DNA of 15,509 nucleotides from Candidatus Gastranaerophilales bacterium (GCA_900772035.1 CAAGQE010000211.1:1-15509), one strand, 5' to 3'; positions 1 through 6,998 are shown, counted from the stretch's first letter. The notes: generated by a model not told the origin, from the letters alone. Translations and numbers: made by a program.

Positions 1-251
1 AACAAATTCCAACGGTTTTTAAGGTCGTTTTCTTCCCCGATAGGAATTCTGTCGAACCATTTTTTAACTCTGTCACGAACATATTCCGTCAAAGCCTTAA
101 CTTGAGTCGGAGTATCCGCAGAACAAATCACAAAGTAATCAGCAAGAACGGAAACTTGTGAAATGTTCAAAATTGTGATGTCTTTACCTAATTTATCGTC
201 CAAAACGCTCGCGATAGCGCACGCTGTTTTGTATGACGGGATGTCTTTCAT
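1..251 (-). CDS. rsfS: Ribosomal silencing factor RsfS (Iojap/YbeB family), 3' end cut by window edge
   Basis: The 83 visible N-terminal residues match the RsfS/Iojap family: an opening helix with ACAIASVLDDK, then the strand-turn segment DITILNISQVSVLADYFVICSA, of which the LADYFVI core is the family hallmark, then a QVKAL helix and a W-x-D-R-I-P-IGEEND stretch where the family has its basic/acidic loop. RsfS binds ribosomal protein uL14 on the 50S subunit, blocks subunit joining and lowers translation in stationary phase or starvation (family knowledge). Full-length members are about 105-130 residues, so roughly the last third lies beyond base 1. The ATG at 251 is preceded by AAAGGA at a normal distance. 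An extended -10 lies just upstream, and the gene is separated from the 401-892 gene by a terminator, so it probably starts its own transcript. Confidence 0.9.
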   Translation of the reverse strand, partial: MKDIPSYKTACAIASVLDDKLGKDITILNISQVSVLADYFVICSADTPTQVKALTEYVRDRVKKWFDRIPIGEENDLKNRWNL

Positions 252-281
252 TCTGTATTCCTTTTATTCTCTACGTTTTTG

Positions 282-290
282 ATTTTAACA
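282..290 (-). promoter_or_regulatory. Candidate extended -10 promoter for rsfS
   Basis: On the minus strand the sequence reads TGTTAAAAT, i.e. a TGn extension followed by the -10 hexamer TAAAAT. It lies about 30 bases upstream of the rsfS start and downstream of the preceding terminator. A clear -35 is not seen; TTGTTC lies about 20 bases upstream, which is too far. Inferred only. Confidence 0.35.
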
Positions 291-316
291 TAAAATATTA
301 TTTAAAAGAACAAGCG

Positions 317-343
317 AAAAAAAAAGATGACCTTGGCCATCTT
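317..343 (-). terminator. Rho-independent terminator after the 401-892 gene
   Basis: On the minus strand an 8-bp stem (AAGATGGC with GTCATCTT, one G-U pair) closes a CAAG loop and runs straight into nine U residues. It sits about 60 bases past the stop of the minus-strand gene at 401 and before rsfS. There is no T-run on the plus side, so it acts on the minus strand only. Confidence 0.85.
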
Positions 344-347
344 GATT

Positions 348-393
348 GTAAGTAAGAATGTAAGAAATGTAAGTTTGTAAGAATTGTAAGAAA
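348..393. repeat. Tandem GTAAG short repeats, 8-9 nt period
   Basis: On the plus strand GTAAG begins at 348, 352, 360, 369, 377 and 386. From 352 on these are five consecutive copies of an 8-9 base unit with consensus GTAAGAAT/GTAAGAAAT. They lie between the stop codon of the 401-892 gene and its terminator, so in that mRNA they appear as repeated CUUAC-type units in the 3' untranslated region. No coding frame uses them. Confidence 0.8.
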
Positions 394-400
394 TTAAAAA

Positions 401-892
401 CTATGCGTAAACATTCTGTAATTTGCTTCCTGATGATTGGAATACAGATTGTCTTTGAGAATTTTTCTTCTCTGAATTTGTTCTCGTATAGAGAAGTGAT
501 TGTGAACCGCCGTTTCTGTCTTTTGCAATGTTGTCGATATCGTTGAGTCTGCTCATAAGAGATGAACCGACTTCACGGTTAACTTGCGGATTTTGTGAGA
601 AAACGTCTGCCGCAACGAAGATTTTACCGTCAACTTGTTTGTGAATGCCCAATGATGCTTGAGCGTTGAGGTATTGAATGTTGTTGTAAAAACCTTGGTT
701 AAAGTTAATATCTGATGCTGCAATTTGTGCTTTCATAGCAGCAGTTGAGTTTGCAGAAGATGTGTATCTTGAAAAATCAACAACCGGTGCAGTAGTTTGA
801 GGTTGGGCTTGTGCAGCATTTCTGCTTGCTGATTGAACGTTAGCCGCCGCCATTACTGAATTTGTTACTGATATCGGTTGAAAGTTAATCAT
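401..892 (-). CDS. Hypothetical small protein, family not recognised
   Basis: This 163-residue protein matches no family I recognise. It has no signal peptide, no membrane segment and no cysteines. The first ~70 residues are rich in Ala, Gln, Asn, Ser and Thr (for example AAANVQSASRNAAQAQPQTT), suggesting a flexible or extended region. The middle, about residues 60-125, looks more folded, with NFNQGFYNNIQYLNAQ and a DGKIFVAADVFSQNP strand-turn segment. The tail is basic and polar (NSEKKNSQRQSVFQ). The Ala/Asn/Gln bias is reminiscent of some flagellar- or secretion-associated cytosolic proteins, but that is only a resemblance. ATG 892 has only a weak, distant Shine-Dalgarno (AAGGA about 12 bases away). 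It is monocistronic: divergent from the gene at 1072 and closed by its own terminator. Confidence 0.65.
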   Translation of the reverse strand: MINFQPISVTNSVMAAANVQSASRNAAQAQPQTTAPVVDFSRYTSSANSTAAMKAQIAASDINFNQGFYNNIQYLNAQASLGIHKQVDGKIFVAADVFSQNPQVNREVGSSLMSRLNDIDNIAKDRNGGSQSLLYTRTNSEKKNSQRQSVFQSSGSKLQNVYA

Positions 893-1071
893 TCTTACAC
901 ATCATCCTTACTCTATATCTATCGTCTTTTTTACACTTTTCTTTAACAAACAATACGTCTTTGTTACATTAGTTAATATTGTTTTTTTGATAATAATCGT
1001 CCTTTTTAAATCCACATGTAGGTTAACCATGTTTTCTATCTACTCCGTTTGTATTAATTTTTGTAAAAACG
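893..1071. promoter_or_regulatory. Divergent intergenic region, candidate promoter for the HD-GYP gene
   Basis: This AT-rich 179-base spacer must hold the promoters of two divergent genes. On the plus strand the best candidates are an extended -10 at 988-997 (TGA then TAATAAT) and TATTAA at 1052-1057; neither has a good -35. On the minus strand no convincing -35/-10 pair could be placed for the 401-892 gene. No reading frame or stable hairpin was noted. Confidence 0.3.
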
Positions 1072-2529
1072 ATGAAAGTTTCAAATGTTTGTGTCGAAAA
1101 TAGAAAAGGAGAGATTTTCGCAAAGTTGCGAATGTATGATAAAACAATAGAGAAACCACACATGGCAGAAGACAAAAAAGAAGAAGGCGTATCATTATTT
1201 TCACAAAGCGCCGATTTGATAGACTCGGATCCGTTAGAAGAAATTTTTGCATTAAACTTAGGTGATTTTTTATCGGAACATTTGATTTCTGATGACTTGG
1301 CAAAGAAAATCAGCGAAAAAGAAACGGACAAAGTCGAAGGTTTAAAGAACCAGTTAAGCGAATTGATTTCGATTTACTCAAAAGACAAAACGCTTACCAT
1401 TTTAGGTTTCAACAGCAAAGAAGACTACATAATTTACAACTCAATTGCCAAAACAATTAAAGAGATGTCAGCCGTAGATGCTTGCCATATTTATCTTACA
1501 AAAGACAACGCAGGCGGATTTACCGACAACAATCACGATTTAATCCTTGTCGGAACCTCTGTAAAAATCAAAGGCGACTTATACGAAAAGAACATCGGCT
1601 ACAAATTCGACGACGATTCTATTGCAATGCAAGCATACAAAAATCGTAAAACAATAGAATTAAATGCCAATGAAATCAAAGATTTAAAACCGATTAAAGA
1701 AATCGGCGAAGACAAAGCGGTATATTGCTTATCTGTTCCGATGAAGAGTTCTTTGGACTGCGTAGGTGTTATCGTTATCCAAAATTATGAAGAAAAGGAA
1801 TTAGACCCGAATTTCGTCAATATGTGCGAAATCACGGCAGATTTGTTTGCAACATCAATGGCATTCCAAAAAGAAGCGGAAGAAGCGGAAGAGTTAATTA
1901 ACGACCCTGAAGCAGATGTTGCCGACTTGCAACACTTGAGAGCCGAAATTACGGCATTAATCGGCGATTTGGGTGACGAGCAACAAGCCTTTGTTGAAAA
2001 CCTTGCTCGCGCGGTTGATTCGAGAAGCCACTTCAGACAAGACTATTCAAGAGCCGTTGCGGAACTTTCGGTAGAAATTTGTACGGCTTTGGGCTTGAAC
2101 GAAAAAACAAAAGATTTGGTATATTATGCCGCATTACTCAGAAATATCGGCAAAATCACACTTCCTGTCGAAATTTTCGACAAAAAGGGTACTCTTACAA
2201 AAGAAGAATGGGCAAAATTGTACAACCACCCGAATATCGGCGTAAACTTACTCATGAGTATCAACTTTATGGCGGAAGTTATTCCCTATATCCACTATCA
2301 CAAAGAACGTTGGAACGGCACGGGACGAGAAGGTCTCAGCGGACAAAGCATTCCGCTCGGCTCCAGAATTATCGCAATTGCGGACGCATATTGTGCTTTA
2401 ACGACCGAAAGAAGTTACAGAAAAGCAATGTCGGTCGACAAAGCATTGGAAATTATGAAAGAAGAAGCAAGCGAAAAATGGGATCCGATGCTTGTTGATA
2501 CACTTGTTGAACTCAAACACAACAAATAA
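1072..2529 (+). CDS. GAF-domain protein with degenerate HD-GYP domain
   Basis: A 485-residue cytosolic protein. Residues ~95-265 look like a GAF sensor fold; ~305-480 are clearly HD-GYP by length and landmarks (LARAVDSRSH, GKITLPVEIFDKKGTLT, NHPNIG, IPLGSRIIAIADAY, ERSYRKAM). HD-GYP proteins normally hydrolyse cyclic-di-GMP using a two- or three-metal site. Here the HD dyad is R357-N358, the early GHS histidine region reads QDY, HHE is HKE (410-412), GYP is GRE (418-420), and the aspartate of DALT is C441. Only H386, H410 and D438 survive among expected ligands, so it is probably non-catalytic: a c-di-GMP/protein-binding or scaffold protein (inference). The start is uncertain: ATG 1072 has no clear ribosome site; ATG 1162 (MAEDKKEEG) is an equally plausible start. 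The gene is followed by the methyltransferase gene 108 bases away. Confidence 0.8.
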   Translation: MKVSNVCVENRKGEIFAKLRMYDKTIEKPHMAEDKKEEGVSLFSQSADLIDSDPLEEIFALNLGDFLSEHLISDDLAKKISEKETDKVEGLKNQLSELISIYSKDKTLTILGFNSKEDYIIYNSIAKTIKEMSAVDACHIYLTKDNAGGFTDNNHDLILVGTSVKIKGDLYEKNIGYKFDDDSIAMQAYKNRKTIELNANEIKDLKPIKEIGEDKAVYCLSVPMKSSLDCVGVIVIQNYEEKELDPNFVNMCEITADLFATSMAFQKEAEEAEELINDPEADVADLQHLRAEITALIGDLGDEQQAFVENLARAVDSRSHFRQDYSRAVAELSVEICTALGLNEKTKDLVYYAALLRNIGKITLPVEIFDKKGTLTKEEWAKLYNHPNIGVNLLMSINFMAEVIPYIHYHKERWNGTGREGLSGQSIPLGSRIIAIADAYCALTTERSYRKAMSVDKALEIMKEEASEKWDPMLVDTLVELKHNK

Positions 2530-2544
2530 GTATTCAACAAATTT

Positions 2545-2616
2545 TTGACCAACAAATAAAATACTTAATTTAAAGGATAAAATAAAAAGCCAATTCCAAT
2601 ATACTTTTCCTATAAA
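2545..2616 (+). promoter_or_regulatory. Weak candidate promoters before the methyltransferase
   Basis: The 108-base gap after the HD-GYP gene contains TTGACC (2545-2550), a good -35 with only poor -10 matches 15-18 bases on (TAATTT or ATTTAA). It also contains TATAAA (2611-2616), a good -10 without a matching -35. An 8-bp inverted repeat (TAAGTATT 2527-2534 with AATACTTA 2560-2567) has a long loop and no T-run, so it is not a convincing terminator. Read-through from the upstream gene is possible. Confidence 0.25.
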
Positions 2617-2623
2617 ACAGCAT

Positions 2624-2630
2624 AGGGGAG
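2624..2630 (+). promoter_or_regulatory. Shine-Dalgarno site of the methyltransferase
   Basis: AGGGGAG lies seven bases before the ATG at 2638 and fixes that start over later in-frame Met codons. Confidence 0.75.
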
Positions 2631-2637
2631 ATTTGGA

Positions 2638-3594
2638 ATGGCAAGACGCACAAACACCAAACTTAAAGAAGAAACAGTAAATCTTAAAATAGCAGAAAAG
2701 CCCAAAAAGAAAGCGGACTTAAAAGTTGCTGCTAATCCGATTAAGAATTGCAAGCCGTACAACGACATTGATTTAAACAACTGGAAAGATTACGGCAATG
2801 TTTTGACAGATTCGTTATGGTTGTTCCCGTCAAGAGATAAATCAGACAGACACTCAAACGAATATCACGGAAACTACATTCCGCAACTTGCAGAACAATT
2901 CTTTGAAAGATTTACAAAGAAGAATGATGTTGTGTTAGATATGTTCTTCGGCTCGGGAACATCGGCAATTCAAGCCTTAAAAATGGGCAGAAGATGTATC
3001 GGTGTTGAATTGAAACCAGAACTTGTACAACACGTTTCGGAAAAATTCACTTCAAAAGAATTGGTAACTGACGTCAACATAATCACAGGCGATTCCGCTT
3101 CCGAAGAAATCAAAGACAAAGTCGAAGCACGTCTTGAAATTATGGGCAAAGAAAAAGCGCAATTCGTAGTTCTTCACCCGCCTTATGACGACATTATCAC
3201 TTTTTCGGACAGAAAAGAAGATTTGTCGAACTGCTCGTCACCCGAAGAATTTTACAACTTGTTTGAAAAAGTTGCGAAAAACGCATACGACTTGCTCGAA
3301 GACGGAAGATTTGCAGCCCTCATCATCGGGGACGAATACAAAAACAGCAAATGCGAATTTTTGTCCTTCTTCTGCGAACAAAGAATGGAAAAAACGGGCT
3401 TTATTCCAAAAGCCGTTATCGTAAAAGACATTCAAGGCAACAACAGAGCAAAAGGCAAAACAGCAAACCTTTGGAGATACAGAGCGTTGTTCGGCGGTTT
3501 CTACAACTTCAAACACGAATACGTTTTCATTTTCCAAAAAGATGAAAAACTTTTGAAAAAATTTAAAAAACAATCAAAACAGACAGTAGCGTAA
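2638..3594 (+). CDS. Orphan amino-type DNA methyltransferase (N6-adenine/N4-cytosine class)
   Basis: A 318-residue S-adenosylmethionine-dependent DNA methyltransferase of the N6/N4 (PF01555-like) class. The AdoMet site, motif I, is VVLDMFFGSGTSAIQA at ~98-112, followed by GRRCIGVEL (motif II, acidic residue E124). GDS at 151-153 fits motif III. The catalytic motif IV is HPPYDD at 180-185, a variant of the usual (D/N/S)PP(Y/W). The order I then IV is the non-permuted arrangement, and no large separate target-recognition insert is obvious. The tail FKHEYVFIFQK resembles the final strand of these enzymes. The first ~35 residues are Lys-rich and probably disordered. No restriction endonuclease or specificity subunit is adjacent, so it is an orphan, possibly regulatory or anti-restriction. 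Target base and site cannot be read from the sequence. Confidence 0.82.
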   Translation: MARRTNTKLKEETVNLKIAEKPKKKADLKVAANPIKNCKPYNDIDLNNWKDYGNVLTDSLWLFPSRDKSDRHSNEYHGNYIPQLAEQFFERFTKKNDVVLDMFFGSGTSAIQALKMGRRCIGVELKPELVQHVSEKFTSKELVTDVNIITGDSASEEIKDKVEARLEIMGKEKAQFVVLHPPYDDIITFSDRKEDLSNCSSPEEFYNLFEKVAKNAYDLLEDGRFAALIIGDEYKNSKCEFLSFFCEQRMEKTGFIPKAVIVKDIQGNNRAKGKTANLWRYRALFGGFYNFKHEYVFIFQKDEKLLKKFKKQSKQTVA

Positions 3595-3600
3595 AATCCC

Positions 3601-3633
3601 AAAAAGAGTCCGAGATAATCGGGCTTTTTTTTT
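3601..3633 (+). terminator. Rho-independent terminator after the methyltransferase
   Basis: A 7-bp stem (AGTCCGA with TCGGGCT, one G-U pair) closes a GATAA loop and is followed by a run of nine T. It begins a few bases after the methyltransferase stop and precedes the promoter of the next gene. Confidence 0.88.
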
Positions 3634-3641
3634 ATAATTAT

Positions 3642-3670
3642 TTGATAAAGAAAACAAATAATGCTACAAT
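3642..3670 (+). promoter_or_regulatory. Sigma-70 type promoter abutting the start codon of the TPR-protease
   Basis: TTGATA (3642-3647), exactly 17 bases of spacer, then TACAAT (3665-3670): both hexamers match consensus at five of six positions. The -10 ends six bases before the ATG at 3677, so the predicted transcription start falls on or next to the initiation codon. No Shine-Dalgarno can fit between them. Confidence 0.7.
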
Positions 3671-3676
3671 GAGCGC

Positions 3677-5140
3677 ATGAAGGCTTTATTAAACAAATAT
3701 TTTTTATTGATTTTGACATCTTCAATGCTCACAACTCCTGCGTTTGCAAGCATTGATTTTGACGCAGGTATGACCGCCTACAACAAAGGTAATATGCAAA
3801 CTGCAAAAGTGATGTTCCAAAAAGCAATTGCATTAAACAAAAACGATGCAAATGCCCACTATATGTACGCTCAAGTTTTGACTAAAGAAAAGAAATACGA
3901 CCTTGCAAAGCAAGAGTACAAAAAGGTAATCAGCATTGCCCCGAACTCGCAAGCCGCAACGTATTCAAAACAAGGTCTTGAGGCGATAAATTCATACTTA
4001 AACAACAAAAATCAAACAACTCAAAAAGCCTCAACAACCAAAACTGCGGCATCAAAGACAACAAAAACAACAAAAACCACAACTGCAAAAACAACTGCAA
4101 GCAAAAAGTCGTCCGAACTTGATAAATTGGATAATGCACCGCACTATCTCAAAAACGCATACAGACTCGGTGAAAAATACACAAGACAAAAAGGCACCGT
4201 CAGAGTTTACATAGAAAATTCAAAATACAAAGCAATGATGAAAAGAGCTTACGGCGAATGGCAGTCTGCAATCGGCGGAAGCGTGTTCTTCACCTTTGTT
4301 GAAAACACAAACGACGCAAGCGATGTTGTTAAATTTTCCAAAATGAAGGTAACAGGCAACGCTCAAGAAGGCGGTCATTGCAGTTATAACATAGAAAACG
4401 GAAACCTTGTCGGCAACACAATTGTCATAAACACGACAGGACCTGACGGAAAACCGTTGTCTAACGAAATGATTTACCACACAATGCTCCACGAAGTCGG
4501 TCACTCAATCGGCATTATGGGTCACAGTACAAATCAATCGGATATTATGGCAACGGGAACAAAAACTCCCGTCGCACATCTTTCCGCGAGAGACAGAAAA
4601 ACCGCAAGACTTTTATATCAAGGTTACACAAGCAGCAGCAACAATGTCTCAAAACAAGCCGCTCTTAACGCTAAAAAGACCGAACTTGAAGATATTGCAA
4701 AAAGAATAAAGAACCACCCGTCAGCCTATGTTGATTTGGGCGATTTGGCTTTTGAACAAGGAGACTACGCAAAAGCGCTCTTGAACTATCAACAAGCAGA
4801 AACAATGTCGAAAGACAAAAATATCTACAACAGAATCGTCCGTGTTTACGAAAAAACAGGAGATGTCGATAACCAAGTTGTTTATAACAAAAAGATTTTG
4901 GCTCAATATCCGTCAGACGAAGGCGCTTTGAGAAAGATTTTGGCTATTTATACAAGACAAATGCGCTTCAAAGACGGTCAAGACTTGTTGAACGATTTCA
5001 TCAAGAAAAATCCCGACAAGGCAAATACCGAATCCGTTAATCAGTTAAAGGAAATCTTCTCCGATAAAAACGTAAAAGCCTTGCAAAACCGTCAAAAGTT
5101 CATTATGAACAAAAGAAGCAGATATTTTTACGGAAGATAA
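3677..5140 (+). CDS. Secreted TPR-flanked matrixin-like zinc metalloprotease
   Basis: A 487-residue exported protein. Residues 1-25 form a Sec signal peptide (K-x-x-L-N-K, hydrophobic core, cleavage after PAFA-S). Residues ~27-108 hold two to three TPR helices (DAGMTAYNKGNMQTAKVMF, DANAHYMYAQVL). A Thr/Lys/Ser-rich linker spans ~112-148. A compact metzincin-type domain (~155-318) carries the zinc motif HEVGHSIGIMGH at 272-283, with E273 as catalytic base, and a Met-turn SDIM with M291. Residues ~335-470 are further TPR-like repeats (YVDLGDLAFEQGDYAKALLNY). Matrixins and related small metzincins cut peptide bonds; the substrate here is unknown and TPRs suggest docking to a partner protein. The start is fixed by the signal peptide. 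It stands alone between a promoter and a terminator, without lipobox or C-terminal anchor. Confidence 0.85.
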   Translation: MKALLNKYFLLILTSSMLTTPAFASIDFDAGMTAYNKGNMQTAKVMFQKAIALNKNDANAHYMYAQVLTKEKKYDLAKQEYKKVISIAPNSQAATYSKQGLEAINSYLNNKNQTTQKASTTKTAASKTTKTTKTTTAKTTASKKSSELDKLDNAPHYLKNAYRLGEKYTRQKGTVRVYIENSKYKAMMKRAYGEWQSAIGGSVFFTFVENTNDASDVVKFSKMKVTGNAQEGGHCSYNIENGNLVGNTIVINTTGPDGKPLSNEMIYHTMLHEVGHSIGIMGHSTNQSDIMATGTKTPVAHLSARDRKTARLLYQGYTSSSNNVSKQAALNAKKTELEDIAKRIKNHPSAYVDLGDLAFEQGDYAKALLNYQQAETMSKDKNIYNRIVRVYEKTGDVDNQVVYNKKILAQYPSDEGALRKILAIYTRQMRFKDGQDLLNDFIKKNPDKANTESVNQLKEIFSDKNVKALQNRQKFIMNKRSRYFYGR

Positions 5141-5163
5141 ACGATAATCAAATTTTTCACAAT

Positions 5164-5196
5164 AAAAAGCAGGCACTTTTGATGCCTGCTTTATTA
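5164..5196. terminator. Bidirectional rho-independent terminator between convergent genes
   Basis: A perfect 10-bp stem (AAAGCAGGCA 5166-5175, TGCCTGCTTT 5183-5192) encloses a 7-base loop. Reading plus, it continues TTTATTATTAT; reading minus, it continues into a U-rich TTTTTATT. It therefore serves both the protease gene (+) and hydA (-), whose stop codons flank it within 25 bases. Confidence 0.92.
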
Positions 5197-5210
5197 TTAT
5201 CTACAAGTCG

Positions 5211-6977
5211 TTATTTAACGTCTTTGTATGAACCTGTGAACTTATCCGCATAAGTTGTATGCAAAAGTTCGTGTGCTTTATGTGAACCCGGTTTTTCGAG
5301 GTCATTTTCATAAAGTTTAATGATATCGGGATTTTCGTGTGAACGTCTTACGGGGAGATTTTTGTCTTCCGTGTAGAGACCTTCTGCACGTTTTTCCTTA
5401 ATTTTTGCATTTGAGCAACTTGTCGGTTGACCGCCGCCGTTTACACAACCGCCGGGGCAAGCCATAACTTCGAGCAATTGGAAGTTTGCAGTTCCTTTTT
5501 TGATTTCTTGAATTGCTTTTTCAGCTTCAACCAAAGTAGAAACGACTCTTACGCCGACTTTCGTTCCCTTGATATCAAGTTCAACTGTTTTTGAACGAGA
5601 ATTTGCATCAACGCCTCTCATTTCTTTGATGTCGTTATCTGCAATATTTTCGCCGGTTACATAGTAGTAAGCAGTTCTTGCAGCCGCTTCGGCAACACCG
5701 CCGGAAGCACCGAAGATTGTTGCTGCACCCGAATATTCACCGAACGGTGAATCAGCCTTTTCTTCTTCAAGTTCGTTGAAGTCGATACCTGCTTCTTTAA
5801 TCATTCTGCCAAATTCTTTTGTTGTCAAAACGTAATCGGTTTCGGGCTTACCGTCACGCATCAATTGTTCGCGTCTTGCTTCGTACTTTTTAGCGGTACA
5901 AGGCATAATTGAAACAACGACCGTATTTTCTTTTGTATAGCCTTCGTGGTATTTCGGCAACAATTCTTTCATAACGGGAGAAAGCATACCTTGCGGTGAC
6001 TTACAAGTTGACAAGTGAGCAAGCATATCGGGATGTTGTGTTTCCAAATATCTTACCCATGCAGGGCAGCAAGATGTGAATAACGGTAAAACACCGCCGT
6101 TAGTCAATCTGCCTACAAATTCCGTTGCTTCTTCGAGGATTGTCAAATCAGCAGAGAAGTTTGTATCGAAAATAAGGTCGAAACCGATTTTTCTAAGCGC
6201 TGCGTAAATTTTGCCGATTGAATTTTGACCGACGGGAAGATTGAACATCTCGCCGATAGCAACACGAACCGCAGGTGCTACTTGAACTACAACCTTCTTG
6301 TTTTTGTCATTAATTACATCCCAAACTTCATCCGTATTTGTTTTGATTGTCAAAGCGCCTGTCGGGCAAACTGCTTGGCATTGACCGCAGAATACACAGT
6401 CAACTTCCGCAAGTTTCTTGCCGTTGAGCGGTTGAACAACCGTTTTTGAACCACGGTTTGCAAAGCCCAATACTGCGTGACCTTGGAACTCTTGGCACGC
6501 TCTTACGCAAGCGCCGCACAAGATACACTTGTTGGGGTCACGTTTGATTGACGGATTCATATCGTCAATAGTTTTCATATCTTCAGGCTTCAATTTAGGA
6601 TATCTGATTTGTCTGATACCGTATTCTTCTGCATATTTTTGCAAATCGCAGTTGCCTGATTTGTCGCAAGTCGTACATTCTCTGTCGTGGTTTGCGAGGA
6701 GCAATTCCAAAACAGTTTTTCTGATTTTTCTGACTCTTGCGGTATTTGTGCTGACTTTAATGCCTGCTTCGGGAGGCATTGTGCAGGATGAATTTACCAT
6801 AACTCTGCCGTTAGGATATTCAACTTCGACTACGCACATTCTGCATGAACCGAACGGTTTGAGGTCGGGACGATAGCAGAATGTCGGTACATCAAAGCCT
6901 GCTTTGCGGATTACTTCGAGAAGATTCGGTTCGTCCGTGAATTCACATTCTTTTCCGTTTATATATAATGTACTCAT
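5211..6977 (-). CDS. hydA: [FeFe]-hydrogenase catalytic subunit HydA of the NAD-linked HydABC complex
   Basis: A 588-residue catalytic subunit that reduces protons or oxidises H2. It has a 2Fe-2S ferredoxin domain (C34, C45, C48, C65), a His-ligated 4Fe-4S site (H97, C101, C104, C110), two 4Fe-4S clusters (C151/154/157/161 and C194/197/200/204), and the H-cluster domain with all three signatures: TSCCPAW (301-307, C303 proton relay, C304 ligand), MPCTAKKYE (358-366, C360) and EVMACPGGCVNGGGQP (503-518, C507, C511). Length and domain order fit the group A multimeric enzymes that work with HydB and HydC. In that family the complex couples NADH, and often ferredoxin, to H2. Last gene of hydCBA, 21 bases after hydB, with AAAGGA before its ATG. 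No extra C-terminal Fe-S domain is present, so it is shorter than the ~645-residue Thermotoga form. Confidence 0.96.
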   Translation of the reverse strand: MSTLYINGKECEFTDEPNLLEVIRKAGFDVPTFCYRPDLKPFGSCRMCVVEVEYPNGRVMVNSSCTMPPEAGIKVSTNTARVRKIRKTVLELLLANHDRECTTCDKSGNCDLQKYAEEYGIRQIRYPKLKPEDMKTIDDMNPSIKRDPNKCILCGACVRACQEFQGHAVLGFANRGSKTVVQPLNGKKLAEVDCVFCGQCQAVCPTGALTIKTNTDEVWDVINDKNKKVVVQVAPAVRVAIGEMFNLPVGQNSIGKIYAALRKIGFDLIFDTNFSADLTILEEATEFVGRLTNGGVLPLFTSCCPAWVRYLETQHPDMLAHLSTCKSPQGMLSPVMKELLPKYHEGYTKENTVVVSIMPCTAKKYEARREQLMRDGKPETDYVLTTKEFGRMIKEAGIDFNELEEEKADSPFGEYSGAATIFGASGGVAEAAARTAYYYVTGENIADNDIKEMRGVDANSRSKTVELDIKGTKVGVRVVSTLVEAEKAIQEIKKGTANFQLLEVMACPGGCVNGGGQPTSCSNAKIKEKRAEGLYTEDKNLPVRRSHENPDIIKLYENDLEKPGSHKAHELLHTTYADKFTGSYKDVK

Positions 6978-6998
6978 TTTCTTATTCCTTTGCTTTCA

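Noticed and set aside
348..393. GTAAG repeats as a CRISPR array or origin iterons
   Set aside because: Units are only 8-9 bases with no spacers, no cas genes, and no replication initiator gene or DnaA-box cluster nearby.
2079..2498. 139-residue open frame on the plus strand
   Set aside because: It lies wholly inside the HD-GYP gene in another frame, with a basic, low-sense composition and no family likeness; a shadow of the real gene.
2527..2567. Terminator after the HD-GYP gene
   Set aside because: The 8-bp AT-rich inverted repeat has a 25-base loop and no following T-run, so it is not a credible rho-independent terminator.
2638..3594. Restriction-modification system around the methyltransferase
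   Set aside because: Neither neighbour resembles a restriction endonuclease, specificity subunit or helicase; the flanking genes are a GAF/HD-GYP protein and a secreted protease.
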